Below, one piece after another: positions 37,310-49,880 of a DNA stretch of 64,000 nucleotides. Made by a program: the position numbers and the translations under genes. The stretch's first letter is position 1. Every line of letters starts with the position of its first letter. The stretch covers positions 33,353,847-33,417,846 of the forward strand of contig OZ022576.1 of NCBI GenBank assembly GCA_963669155.1, read 5' to 3'. This stretch comes from Arbacia lixula (taxonomy: Eukaryota > Echinodermata > Echinoidea > Arbacioida > Arbaciidae). The notes below the pieces were generated by a model. The model was not told the origin of the DNA, ran no database searches, and worked only from the letters and a program-made list of their open reading frames with translations.

Positions 37310-37600
37310 TAATATCTCATTTCAGAAGACGTAATGAAAAACGGAAACCGCCCCATACTCCTATTTTCTTTTCGTCTTGTGCCGACTAATATCTTAAAGC
37401 AGAGAGGGGGAAGGGAATAATCGTCCTGGGAGTAAACCGAGCAGATATCGATCTCCCCGTCCTCCCATTGATTGTATTATCTAATGCAATCATTAGGAGG
37501 CTAATGAAAACTAGTTGTCGGAGGGATCTGCGCTGGTCGTATGAATCCGTGACGTCACAATCAGATCACATAATGACATTACTTATCGGACCGGTAAATT
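37310..37600. promoter_or_regulatory. Candidate non-coding regulatory block
   Basis: A compositionally balanced, repeat-free stretch with dense binding-site-like words: a perfect TGACGTCA, TTATCGG, GATATCGAT, CTAATGAAAA and paired AATCATTAGG/CTAATG motifs. It has no open frame of note. Enhancer function is inference; conservation was not tested. Confidence 0.2.
37550..37557. promoter_or_regulatory. Perfect CRE palindrome within a repeat-poor block
   Basis: TGACGTCA followed by CAATCAGATCA. It lies in a stretch (about 37310-37600) free of simple repeats and containing several GATAA/TAAT-type motifs, so it is a candidate enhancer. Confidence 0.25.
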
Positions 37601-40242
37601 ATGACGGAGAAGAAAAATAGTTCTTTAAATCAAGTCTCGGTTCCTTCATTACCCCGAAGCGATATTTGAAATGTAAGCAAAATTGAATAGTTCTCCTCAG
37701 TTAACGTTTGTCGCTCATAAGATGTAAGAATGTGTACAGACTACAGCGTACGTTAGATTTTCAAACCTATTGTCAGAAAGAAAGAATATGTTGGAAGAAA
37801 ATGTCAATATCACATTCAAATTTCATTCAAATGACAGCCCCCAAAAAACTTTGTACAATGGCCATTTTAATGATCTGCGTTCGACGCAGTTATTGATTGA
37901 TCGTCTACATAGGCACAAGGCCAGGTCTGCATTATCATGCTTAAAGGAACGATATCATGTCGATTCTGAAATAAAATATGAATGACTTCTGTTGTATTTT
38001 TCAGGTTTGTTACCGTTCTGATTAAAATTTGGTTGATTTCTCTCTATGAAAATGACTTCATTTAAAATATACCACCACTTTATATTTGTGATTATAGAAG
38101 TTTGATTTTAATTTTACTTTTAGAGGCAAAAACACTCTTATAGATATTGGGTGCACAACCTTCCATGATTGGGCAACACATTTTGCCACAATCATTTTGC
38201 CCAATGTCCATCTCTAAACAATTATTGGACAGATTATCATCCAATTGGGTATATGTTCGGCTTGCTCAGCATATAGGGGTATCCCGCTTTACACAATATC
38301 ATTGGATAATAACTCAGCCCGGATATTTCCATCAAGATAGAATCTCGTGTTGAGGCGGTAGGAAAGGTCTAGCTTTAAAAGACTATTCAACTCACAATTC
38401 ACACAGTTTAAGAGAAAGTGAATTCCACCCAGGGCGTTTAGCAACCCATCAGTTCTCTGTGTGCCAGTCTTCTGGGCTGGTGGTTGAAAGAGGATCGCGG
38501 ACTCGAATTCCAAGGAATACAAATAAGCTTGATTAAAAGATGGAAAGGAGATCTTCCCACTGCCAACAGATGAAAACACCCTAACCTGTCCAGATAAATA
38601 TTGTCAATCACATTTCATCGATGGGGAAAGAAATCTCGTCAGAGGCTTCCACCGTCACGTATACTGACAAAGAAGTCAAAGATTTATTTTAATAGCTTTA
38701 TTCATTTTCAATGCTGCTTTTTATTAATCGATATAAAAGTTATCAAAATATCATTTTGTTGCCCCAATTGAGCATGAATAATTTGCATAAAGCTTACAAA
38801 ATGCATCCTTGTAAATATTATTTCAAAATTATTTTGCAGCTTAAATCACCATGATGATCGTATCGTACTCCACGACCAACCAAGATAACCACCAATTTGG
38901 GAAACCTGCCTTTACGCTCCGAGCTTTGTGCTTTGTATCACTCTGTTTGTTCCCCAACAATCATACATTTTTCACCAGAAATCAGTTTAGTTATAAATTC
39001 AAAAAATGTAACTGGGTCAATCATATTTGAGATAATCGGGTCACGATGATACGTGCTTACGGGAGAAGAACAATGCTCGAGGCCATGCCGGGACAGAATG
39101 AAAACAACATGTCTTCAGGAGGAATTAATCAGGTTCAGGTGGTTGCCGAGGAAACAGAGAGTGAATGCCAACCCGAGTTGCTCTCTACTTGGTCTCCCAT
39201 ATCGATTTCTAACATGCCAATATATTTGAACATAATTCATAAGCTAAAAAGAATGTTTAAAGAGATATCCTTGTAACTCTCCAGATATTTGTTGTTCTTA
39301 CTATGTACGATTAACTGATTGTACCACTCATCCGTGTTCCACTCAGGCTTTTTGCCGCCTTCTTCATTTGTTTTTCGATTTAACATATCTTAATGTTTGT
39401 CAAAATATTACTATTGTAAGTTTCTGGTGTATCTCGTGATTTGATCAATAAAAGTTGTTTTGTTCGTATGGAAAATATGATGATGAAGGAGGAAATAAAC
39501 GTTTCAAATTGAAATTGACCCCAATCTCAACCGATGATACGTCGTGTTATGGGTACCTCCTCGCCGAAAACTGGCGCCAATTCTCGGAAGAGCGCGGGGC
39601 CCTCTAATGAACCACCCTTGGCCCGCAAATTATCGCCTGGCTGCGTCTTCTATCTGCCGGCTGCACATACTCGCCACTGTTTGTTACCTTCATTTAAACT
39701 ATTTGTCAAGCCCATTCTGGCTTGGTTCGCCCCCTGCCCTCGGGCACGGGAGCAAGCGGCGGGGTGGGGGGTCTTTACCGTGGGCAAATACAGATGGAAC
39801 AGATTTGACTCACGTGGTGGTGGTAGAAAAGGCATTGGTAGAGCCTCACTCCAAACCAGATTGATCAAGAACTTCTTCCTGATTATGTCGAAATTTACCA
39901 ATGACTTCCCGATGAAGAAATATGTCCTTTTATAATCTCATTATATGCAGTTAAGTGGACAAAGAAATCTTATATTAATAAGTGTGCCTATTGATAGCAT
40001 CCAGACTTTATTGGAATATTATTACCGCATCTGTGTGTAGGGACAAGCGTAAAATATATGTTTATTTGAAAACTAAAACATCGAAGGAAACCAGTCGAAA
40101 TAAGGTTTGGGTGGGAACAACGACGGGGATGGACAGGAGTTGAGTAACGTAAGGAACCTGCTCCTCAAAAAAAAAACTGTCATCATTTGACTTTAGGATG
40201 TATACATTTCAGCTTCATTTGAGTTGTAACTTTTTTCCATTA

Positions 40243-40400
40243 GTTTTCAAAGTGTCAAGACCATTTTTTTAAAACCTAGTACTTCAGTGCTCTCAAAGAG
40301 TTTACGCAAAACATTCTTCGTTCGTTTTCAGAAGTGTCAAGAAGTGCTTCTTTTAACACCTAGTACCTCTCAAAAATACATTCTGTAAATTCACACGATG
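40243..40400. repeat. Imperfect ~81-bp tandem duplication
   Basis: GTTTTCAAAGTGTCAAGA followed by AACCTAGTACTTCAG at 40243 recurs at 40324 as GTTTTCAGAAGTGTCAAGA followed by AACACCTAGTACCTC. Diverged and non-coding. Confidence 0.55.
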
Positions 40401-43400
40401 TACTAAGCGAGATTACCTGCTTCGTTCGTCTAGGACACTCGTGATCTCTTTGTACGTTTAAGAATAAACTCACACGCGCACACAAACATATAAAACACAA
40501 ACTAAAAGTTGTGAGGGTGATTGAGTGTGTGTTTTGTGTGCATATGTGTACAAAAATGTTGTCTGGGTTTTTTCCCCTCACTGTTATGAATACTAATCCA
40601 GCCAGTAAAAAAATAATCCTACAATGAATACTGAACATGCCAAGTGAGGTTCGAGATATCCAAATATATTGCTAGATCAAACCACAGATACAGAGAAACA
40701 CTCCCAAGGCTTTCAAGACTTAATGGATTTGAGCATGCGGCGTCCAATCTAGGCGGGGTAATCATTTGAATCATTCTCAATAAACTCAACTAGCAAGATC
40801 CTTTAAGAAAAACTGCCCCGAACATAGGTTTTAGGCAGGATTTCAGTGTCACACATCTCTCCAGATCTCAGGGATGTTTTAATAAAAAGAATTCCCAAGA
40901 AAGAGGTTTGTCAATACATGGCAGGCCTTGCCCCCGTTTCTGTGTGCGCTGTGCTAGCCCCCGTGTAATATTGACAAACTCTGCACGCGCGTCCCGTACC
41001 AAACTTTGAGTCGGCCTACTAAAGTTGATTAACACTTGCGTTTGTATGCAACCCAGGCAGGTGGTCCGCCGGCGCTTTGTTTATTAACGGGTGTTTACCT
41101 CCTTTCACCAAGAGTGTGGGGAGATATCGGAATTTGAGGCGACATTTCATTCAATGTCGGTGAAGCTTTCGTTCGAACATTTCTTAGGAATGATTAAAAG
41201 GGAAAGGGGTGAGAGAGACGGAGAGAAATGGGTGTAGTGGGGGAAAGTGTTTTTGATGTGTTCAAGCGCACGAGTTTGTGGTGACCCGTGACTGCAAGCT
41301 CTGCATCTTAATTTACCACACTGGGACTCTGTTTACGTAACACCAGCATGATAGTGGGCGTGTGTACCTCTTTATGTTCTCAATCTGCCCACGGAGGCGC
41401 TACAACACTCTTTCAGTCCACGTGTCTTCATACCACATTCATGAGCCGGACGAGTAAGAATCGTTGACAAAATGTGAAAAGTTACTCTTACTTGTGAAAA
41501 TATGTTCTCTTGAGACAAATATCTGTTTCATAAAAAGAATTCATTGAAAGAAACTTATTTGTTAAATGGATATTACTATATCGACCTTCATTATTGCACA
41601 TGGACGGAAAACAAATATCGAAGCATTGAGTTCAAGAACTGAGTTGAAGAACTTGCTCAATCGAAACATTTTCTACAGTTGAATGTTGAGAAGATGTAAG
41701 ATGAACGTAATGAAATTGAAAACTTTATTTCATCTACAAGGGACACTGTATAGTTGCGATCGTTACGTCAAACGTTTTATGTTCCAAACATCAGTGTTTC
41801 TCGAAAGGCGCAGAACTATGAGGTGACGCCACGAATACTGAGCCTTACACGATCCATCAGTGGCCTGAAAACTCCTCCAAGAGAGTTTGCAGGAATGTCT
41901 GGTGGATTAAATGCAGGGATTGAAGCACTCTTCTTAATTACAATTTCTATACCAGCCATTTTTCACATTCCTTCTTAATGCGTCATGATGAATCAGAAAC
42001 CTAGTGTGTAGTTCGCAGCTTTCGGCGGGACACATCATGATTGTCGTATCGGTGGCTTTCTAGTCTCACAGCTCTCTTTGATTTATATACCTATGCTGGA
42101 CGAGAGAGGAAAAGAGAAGGGGGAGAGGGGAAAGAAAACACCTTCCAAAATGTGCTGTTAATGTCGCATCATTGGTGGAAAGACGCCTGCGTAAGAGGAA
42201 ACTTAGCAGCGTTTAGCCGTGGTCGGTCGAGTTTCCGAGCGGGCTGCTTGCCGCGCGAGGAGGCGAGATGAGACGGTGAGACAGCAGGTGCGGCTAGGCG
42301 CCACGTGATCTCATTACTACACTTGACTAGGTGTCTGTTCGCTTCATCTCCTTGCCGTAAATGGGGCTCGGTACTTTCATCCTTAGTTTCTTTATTTTAT
42401 TTCAGGACGTGAGGATTCCTCTTTTAGTCTTCCCAGGTTGGTGTTAAACAAGCCAAAACTATGTTGCAAATCCTTTTAGCTGGAATTTCAGTCTACCAGC
42501 AAAACGTCAAAGAGGCGTCCATACTACTCAGGTTCATGATCTGAGGCGTGTAGTGAGAAGCCCTTTTACCGTTGACTTTGCTGTTGTACTACTATTGCAA
42601 GAGACCAATTTTCCAAGCTGGCCTTATCCAATGTATGCACACACAGTGTTGTGTTACAACACTATGTTGCTTTGTAAAAGATACTAAGAGTGATTTCAGC
42701 GCGTGCCCGACATAGCGACACTGTGATGTAAAGTTCACGAATACCAATATAAGAGATGAATAAAACCGTACTCGATTACGATGTGATAAAGTAGGGTGTT
42801 ATATTGAGTGCACCATGATTGAAACATACATGCGACTAAATGCGAAATTATTTTGAACACACAACCAACAAGGCAATAAAGAGGAAAGGATTACAGTTCT
42901 TCTTATACATCAATCTCAGTCCACAGTTTACGCTCGCTCTTGTTGCGTCCTTGGCATACTGATGCAGACGCCAATAAATCAAAATGTTCATTTTATTTAT
43001 ACAATAAAGTAGGCCAACAATCAATTAAGTCAGCTGATAGCTAAAGGATTGCTCAGTGCCTGACGTTTAAGTGTCAGAGTTTGCAGAGCATGTCCTCTAA
43101 TGTACACAATTTATGCACTGACTATAAGCGAGCATTTTGCCCTTTACGAGTACAACATGTGCACTTGAAATATTTCAGTTGTCATTTCGAGTTAAGGTTA
43201 AGAATATAATCAATCATCTGAATTTCCAGTGAGCAGTTTATCAATTGATGACTGGTGTAAGGGAATCACCATGACAACCTAAAGAAATCATGAAAGATGT
43301 GGCGCTAAAACTTCCCCAAAATGCATTTCAAATTAGAGAGCGCTATGAAAGGGAACTCGAAAGATGTATCGATGAAGCAAACATTGACGAACAAAAATCA

Positions 43401-44385
43401 GCTATTATAAATTAATATTAATGTATAGCTGGTACATGAACGGCTTTTACTACCTAGTTTCAAGCGCAACTACACAAAGGAGAAATACCTCGATTCATGC
43501 AAAATCATTGAGCATGACAATTTTATTCATTCACTTTAAATCATTAACTTTGAGAAAGAGTAATGTGGTTTGTCTGAACAAAACTTTATCATACAGGATT
43601 ATCAAACTACTCAACTTCAGTCAGTTACCGGACAAATGTGAAAGCATCTCTGACCCAATTTTCCACTATTCACAACTTATAAGAGGCGCAGATGTTTTAT
43701 GAGCCTTGAGACACAAACTGCGCGCTGGTACCCATATCAAAACTGACGACTTAAATGCGCAATAAGCTCTCCGGTTTAACTTATTTCAAACCATTCCCCA
43801 AATAAATGGAACTAATACAGAACTTACAGACCACGTGTAGTACAATGAAGCTCATACCAAATCTTTACCAAACCAAATATTCAGAATTTTAACCCGTTCT
43901 TTATATGCGTTCTGGGTTTTCTCCTCTCAAATACTGAGCAGCGCGATTCCCGAGTAATCTGCTGGGCAGACCATATACCATAATATGAATAATATTCAAT
44001 TATCTGATACGGCGCGATTAAGCCACAGCCATTTGATTACTGCAGATCTATGGGAGATGTTGACATCCTAACTTTATCATGCTATGACTCACGAAGCCCC
44101 AAAAATCTAACCGTGAGAAGCGGGCCATTCTTGTTTCAAAGAAATGAATGTCTTAGGCAAGCTAGATCTGATACCCAATTCGACACCATGTCCACACGTT
44201 CCAGACAATGTGAAAATTTTGTTAAGTAACATGTAATGATGTTGTATTACCTGGATAACTGTTTGTTGTAGATGCTTGTCACCTTAACGAGGGAGGGGCA
44301 TCGCCACAAACTTTTCAGAAGGCGTATGAAGAATAAAAAATTTGCTACCAGTCTCATTATAAAAAAAATGCATTTAATGCACGGA

Positions 44386-44403
44386 CCCCCCCCCCCCCCC
44401 CCC
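44386..44403. repeat. C18 homopolymer
   Basis: Eighteen consecutive C, followed by a duplicated CCCATCTACT word. Confidence 0.95.
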
Positions 44404-44964
44404 ATCTACTTGTTCCCATCTACTCAACTGTAACAGCTGATAGTTTTTGCTCTTCGAACAAGCAGCGAGCAATCTGTAGAATCCATTAGAGATGCAATGT
44501 TTGAAAGCCATGCATACATTTTGCACACATCCGATGAATGAAAAACAATGATTGTCTATTGCTTTTACAGGTGGAAAATACCCAGGGTGCTCATTTTTAT
44601 ATGTGACAGCAGAGGGTCAAATTAGCCCCTTACCCCCGCCAAATCCCAAAGGCTGATGCAGTCCCTGTGCATGTGTTACCGACATGCACACGTGTCTTCC
44701 CGAGATGCATAGACCGATACGAGTCCAGCTGCATCAATATCATTCACTACATCTACAGATGAAAGATAGGCCAGGCCTAGATGTTCATTCCATGTTTGAC
44801 TAAGTAAGTGCACGTCCTACATGGCTCAGGCTTAAATGTGTACCTTTGCTAGTTCTTTGTCTTTTCCTTTGTACGAACGAATATGTGATGCATATAGCCT
44901 ATATATCATCATATGTTTTTCCTCATGGTTGGTAAGGATTAAAAGAAGTACATTTAAAGTAGAA

Positions 44965-45030
44965 GGAGTAGTGTTAGCAGCAGTATTACTACTGGTAATG
45001 TTATTATTAGTAACAACACTAGTAGTAGTA

Positions 45031-45066
<36 letters not shown>

Positions 45067-45093
45067 CTAGTAGTAGTAGTCGCAGTAGTTGTT

Positions 45094-45135
<42 letters not shown>

Positions 45136-45140
45136 ATAGC

Positions 45141-45186
<46 letters not shown>

Positions 45187-45249
45187 ATAGCAGTAGCAGT
45201 AGTAGTAGTAGTAATAACAGTAGAAGAAGAAGTAGAAGAAGTAATAATG
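44965..45249. repeat. Long (TAG/GTA)n trinucleotide array
   Basis: About 285 bp dominated by TAG repeats with scattered interruptions (GTAATAGC, GAAG, GTCGCAGTTGTTG). The densest part is 45021-45210. All homopolymer-like reading frames here (poly-V, -L, -T, -Y) are artefacts of the array. Confidence 0.95.
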
Positions 45250-48200
45250 ACAAGAGCAGAATGAGTAATCATATTGGCAATATGCGCGTTCAAACAATCA
45301 ACATAATGGGAATGCATTGTTTTGGTGTTTCATAAACGTGAGCGTAGTTAATGTCATATCCAAATAACTATATATTTGCAGTCGCAACGATTATAATAAG
45401 GTGAGAAACGATTTATAAGAAAAATATTTAAAGCAAACTTTACATCGTTAAATGGTCATCATCTTGAACACTTTACATTTAATGATATAAAAACTCTCAT
45501 CACCTCGAGAAATAACATCCATTAAGCCACAGCTTAGGCAAACTAAGTCCTCCAAATGTGAATCATTCGTATTTCCTTGTTTAGTGTGTATTGCTCATGA
45601 GACGTGTGAAATGAAATAAATGCCGCAAGCCGTCAACAGTGATTGCATCTGCCGTTGTGGGTGTTGTTTTTTCTGAGCATCCCGTTTGTGATGTGATGCT
45701 GACAGGAAGACTGAAAGGAAGTATTTGATATATACACTAGGACACCAACGGGTGGAAGAAATATGTTGGGACGGGGGAACTCACAGATTCCGATGTTGCA
45801 TGCGTGCGTGCATTCTTTGGTGAGCGGGCATAAGATTGCTAACCTGAAGAAATAAAGAAAGACATGGATAGGCATGATAGATCTGGCGCTGAGAGACGTG
45901 TCATAAACGCGCGCTAAAAATGTCACAAACTTTAAAGTTGACTTCGTAAGATAAGTTGAAGAAACAAATATCGACGCAAACTTGGCATATGAGTTCGATG
46001 TATACCTTAATGGAAGTGAAGTATTCGCAACAACAAATAATATAATCCAATAATTCATTTTAAGTCACTGAGTATGAAGAGTTCATACACCTGTGTCTTA
46101 TTTAACATCTTCCCTAAATAACGTACCCTTCTCCTGCTAACACAGACAGTCCGAATTAAACATCTTTATTTTAGAGGAGATTTAAAGGAAGTGATGGTAG
46201 TGTATTCCTTTTGTAGGACAAAATAAAATTGTGTAAAATAGAGCTTGAAGCACGGATAAAACATATCGGCCCAGTTAAGGCAATATCAGATTCAATAGTG
46301 ACGTAAAGCTTAAACAATGCATGGAAAGAGACACAATATTATTGTTTGCCTTGCAGGCTCAGTTTCCTTCATAAGTATAGTAAAGTTGTCAAAGTACACT
46401 TCCAATTTTCTATATAATCATATTATTACAACCTCTACAAGAAATTTCACTATAAATTTACATCAATTATATTGGGTCGCTTAAGTTTGACATTCAAATC
46501 ATTTTGGAAGGGTAGGCAGGTATAGACCATTCTTCATATGACCCGAAAAAAATGAAATACGGCGGTTGATATATACCTATTTAACGACACTTTAATATTT
46601 CCTTATGGTGACGACATATTTTACGTTTACTCCATTTATTTCCAATTTAAAATCAGCAAGACCATTTTGACAAGTTTGACATTATGTATATGGTTAATGC
46701 AAACGATAATTTGCTGGAGACAGAAAAGCATATTGCTTGTAGAAATTGGCCCGTAGGGTGATCATGATATTCTTACACATGTGCATACTATTATTGGTTA
46801 CACTAACATATATTTTAGGCATCCCCCACATTAACGGGTAAAACAAAAACCCACAAGGGAGTGCTGGAAGATGGAGACGAAGCAATCCCACCCTTTCCCA
46901 CCCGTTCTACAGTTCCACATCATCACAGCGGAAAAGACTGAGATTAAAGCTCATGTTTACAATGATTCAAAATAAGTGTCACTAACAATTTACACTTGAC
47001 AATGTTGAAATGGAATTGGACAATTCTCGGATCTTCTTCTTCATCTTCTTCCTTCGTCCTCCCTCCCTCCCCCCTCTACTGCTCTTTTTCAATTTGTGTG
47101 TGAGCGGAGATATTTACGGTGTGCGCCAATCGCAGTAATAATGCTTGACGTGCGTCAAGCCCCGGCCGGGGAAGTGGCCGGGGTGGTAGATTTCACACCA
47201 CGGGTCGTCTCCCGCAGAGGTATATCTTCACCGCTCGTCATTCGCAACACTCGAGGGCGTGTTCCAGAATGCAGTCTGACGGAAGACTGTCGAACCAAGT
47301 AATAAACAACTATAGCATCCGACATGCATGTGCATTGGACTTTGGCCTCAAATATGCCAGACATTATAGTCCAATGGCAGTAGTCATGGTTGTATTACGC
47401 CTTTGATTTGCGAAGGCTATTTCTGTTCTAAAAATAGGTCTTTTTTGTTTAGAATTTGCTTCTGCCAGAATACAGTTGTTATTCCATAACCACAGAGAGG
47501 GTATGTAGTTTGTTCTCTGGTACCTACTGCTACAATTATATCCGGGGTTTGATTGATGGTATAAATAAATTCGTCTTATTATTTTCAGTACAGACAAGTA
47601 TATGAACATGATGAACTGGAAAATTGTCAATTTCAATTTCATATACTTCTCTCGAGAAGTAAGATAATTGATTTTCCTATGGGATATTACTTCAAAGCGG
47701 ATTGGATCTATTATACACATCCAATGCCAATCTCATGATTACTTGGATACCCGCTATGTTCAGCTGATTCAATACACCGCCACAATTATTTCATTAAAGT
47801 AACATAATCCAAAAGCGATGTAGGTAATCCGGCAAACCCAAATTCAGCGGAGAATTTAATACACGAGTGATTTTTATTTACAAATGTAACGTAATTGTGA
47901 TGCTCGAGTTTCATGCGATTCTCAGTTCCGGTTTTAACAAGCTCTAAGCGGATGTATAACCATGCATATGTGTCAACGCTCACCATCTATGAAGGCTGTC
48001 TACTCGCTGTATATATATCTAGGATAAAACGCTTGTGAAACAGTTTTTATTTAAGACTTAGCGATAAAAGGCTAGCCGATGTAAGTAGCCAATGCCCGTG
48101 TACACGTAGAGCGGTCGTCATCGCCCGTGTCCCTCTTGACCCTAATTGCCATCAACTCTCCTCAGCCTCGTCTAAATATCATTATGGTCGCGGTCCGATC

Positions 48201-48733
48201 GAAGGCTTCTGCCAGGATGGACCTACCTTGAATCGATCGAAGTTCAGCGTAAATGCTTGTTCTTCTTCTTCTTTCTGTGTCTATTTCCATACGAAGGTGT
48301 GATCCATTCGGGCCGGCTCCCAGCACACCTAGTACCCGGCCTGCGGTAATTGAATAAGACGCTGACAAATGAGAAGCAAGACGCTATATAGACATGTTAT
48401 GATGTGTTCCAAAATAGTCGGCCCACCTTTTCAGTCTTTTACATCATCAAAGACGTACATTATGTCCTTGTTCTCTTCAGGTTATCTCAATCCAGGAAGT
48501 TGGTTTTAAAAAAAGAGGGGAAAAGGGAGCGCACGCAGAAGAATATAACTTGCGTAAGAAAACCTAAGATCTGGATTTTTTAATGTTTGGCTCGGAGGAT
48601 TTAATTAATTTGACGAGTAACTCATAGAGGAAGAAAAATGGGAAATACTCGGAATTGCTTGTTGTTACATATTTTGTTTTTTCCCCTCGTTAATAGCGTG
48701 ACACATAATTGTGTTTAAATAATCGCCTGATCA
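45250..48733. other. Non-coding intronic stretch
   Basis: AT-rich. A small GC-rich patch at 47100-47290 contains the palindrome CCCCGGCCGGGG (47160-47171) next to a CTTGACG/CGTCAAG inverted pair. The 141-codon minus-strand frame at 45633-46058 has no recognisable domain. Confidence 0.5.
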
Positions 48734-48890
48734 GGGCCCTGTTGTTTACAGGTTTTCAATTATTGTAACCGAACATCCATGGTAACTACCATGGCAACAG
48801 CCAATGAGCTCTTAGTAGTACATATGTTGTCATGGAAGTTACCATTGATGGTAAGTTACAATAATTGAAAACTTATACGCAACATGGCCC
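48734..48890. mobile_element. GGGCC-ended MITE-like element, copy 3
   Basis: Starts GGGCCCTGTTGTTTACAGG and ends CTTATACGCAACATGGCCC. The first ~36 bp pairs well with the last ~36 bp (shared TTTTCAATTATTGTAAC). It carries the same ACCATTGATGGTAA module as copies 1 and 2 but a diverged middle. Non-coding. Confidence 0.75.
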
Positions 48891-49422
48891 AGATTTTTGT
48901 CAAAGTATATGTGATGTACTTTATGTGATGCCCTGTTCAATCGTGAACATTAACAGCTTTCCTAACAATTATGAATTCATAAAAAATATAACTGCATCAT
49001 TACAAATACCATGATACCACGTGATCCGTTTGATTAAAGAGTTCTGGTAGCATTTTGAGGTTTTCACTGAAAGATATTTGCGGTGAAAGCGCAGCCATAG
49101 ATTGATAACAGTACAACATTTCTCGCTTTATTATTTGTATAACAAAAGCAAATGTCCTTTAACAAGCATAAAATGCACTATATCGGATTCAAATCAAATC
49201 TTGATAACCAAAATAGCTAAGAAGTTGTTTTCTGTCTTCGTGTTGACCGTTTGAAACGGCTTGATCTCTCATAATTTCGTCTTTTTGCACAATATTGTTA
49301 ATTTACAATACATAATTTCTCCCTCATTGCTCGCTTAAGGGTCTAATGCCAATGCATTTGTGTATTTTTATATGTGCATGTACGTGATGTGAGGTCAGTT
49401 CCTTGGTGAAAACAAACTGCAC

Positions 49423-49880
49423 TCATCATCATCATCGAGCATTGTTCAACCATTGTTGGAGGAAGCCCTCCTCAATCAGAGTCCATTCACTTCTAATTGC
49501 TGTCATTCTGTTCCATGTTGCTGTGTTTGTGCATGTTGATATTTCGTCTCTCCACCTTCTCTTTTGTCGACTCCTTCTTCGCTTGCCTGTTCTTGGTTGC
49601 CATTCTGTGAGTTTCTTGCTCCATCTGTTGTCTTGTGTTCTATAAAATTGTCATGCTCATCTCCATTTCATCTCTTTAATTTTTACTATAATATCTTTGA
49701 CTTTCGTTTTCTGCCGTACGTCACTGTGCTTCTCTTTGCCAAGTAATGTTAAATTGAGCATTCTTCTTCCCATAGCTCTTTGTGTTGTTCTCAATTTATG
49801 TTCAATTTCTTTAGTTGTAGACCAGGTTTCTGCTCCATATGTCAATGTCGTTAAACTGCACTGTCCCATTCCAAATAATA
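49423..49880 (-). pseudogene. RTE-like LINE 3' end fragment with GAT-repeat tail
   Basis: On the minus strand, residues LTYGAETWSTTKEIEHKLRT and AMGRRMLNLTL, then DVRQKTKVKDIIVKIKEMKW, match the C-terminal part of endonuclease/reverse-transcriptase polyproteins. A stop after MKWR is followed by further related sequence (EWQPRTGKR, then RRWRDEIST) down to QQWLNNAR. The fragment ends at a short (GAT)n tract (49423-49436), the kind of 3' tail typical of RTE-clade elements. RT catalytic motifs are upstream and absent, so it is 5'-truncated and inactive. Confidence 0.8.

Larger units (their letters stand above)
35068..44385. other. Long non-coding intronic stretch
   Basis: Few repeats: G12 at 36280-36291, the 81-bp duplication at 40243, and a short GATTGGGCAA / TTGCCCAAT inverted pair near 38165-38215. 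The frames at 38289-38579 (-) and 39534-39935 (+) are open but unrecognised. The candidate regulatory block at 37310 lies here. Confidence 0.5.

Noticed and set aside
38289-38579. 96-codon minus-strand frame (contains GGIHFLLNCVNCELNSLL)
   Set aside because: Looked protein-like at first glance, but I could not link it to any family and it has no exon context.
39534-39935. 133-codon + strand frame, with a second overlapping + frame of 106 codons and a minus-strand frame
   Set aside because: Three open frames over the same GC-richer segment, none resembling a protein family.
44832-45317. Several 76-161-codon frames of poly-Val, poly-Leu, poly-Thr or poly-Tyr
   Set aside because: All are frames of the (TAG)n array.
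45633-46058. 141-codon minus-strand frame
   Set aside because: Hydrophobic but unrecognised; no supporting gene structure.
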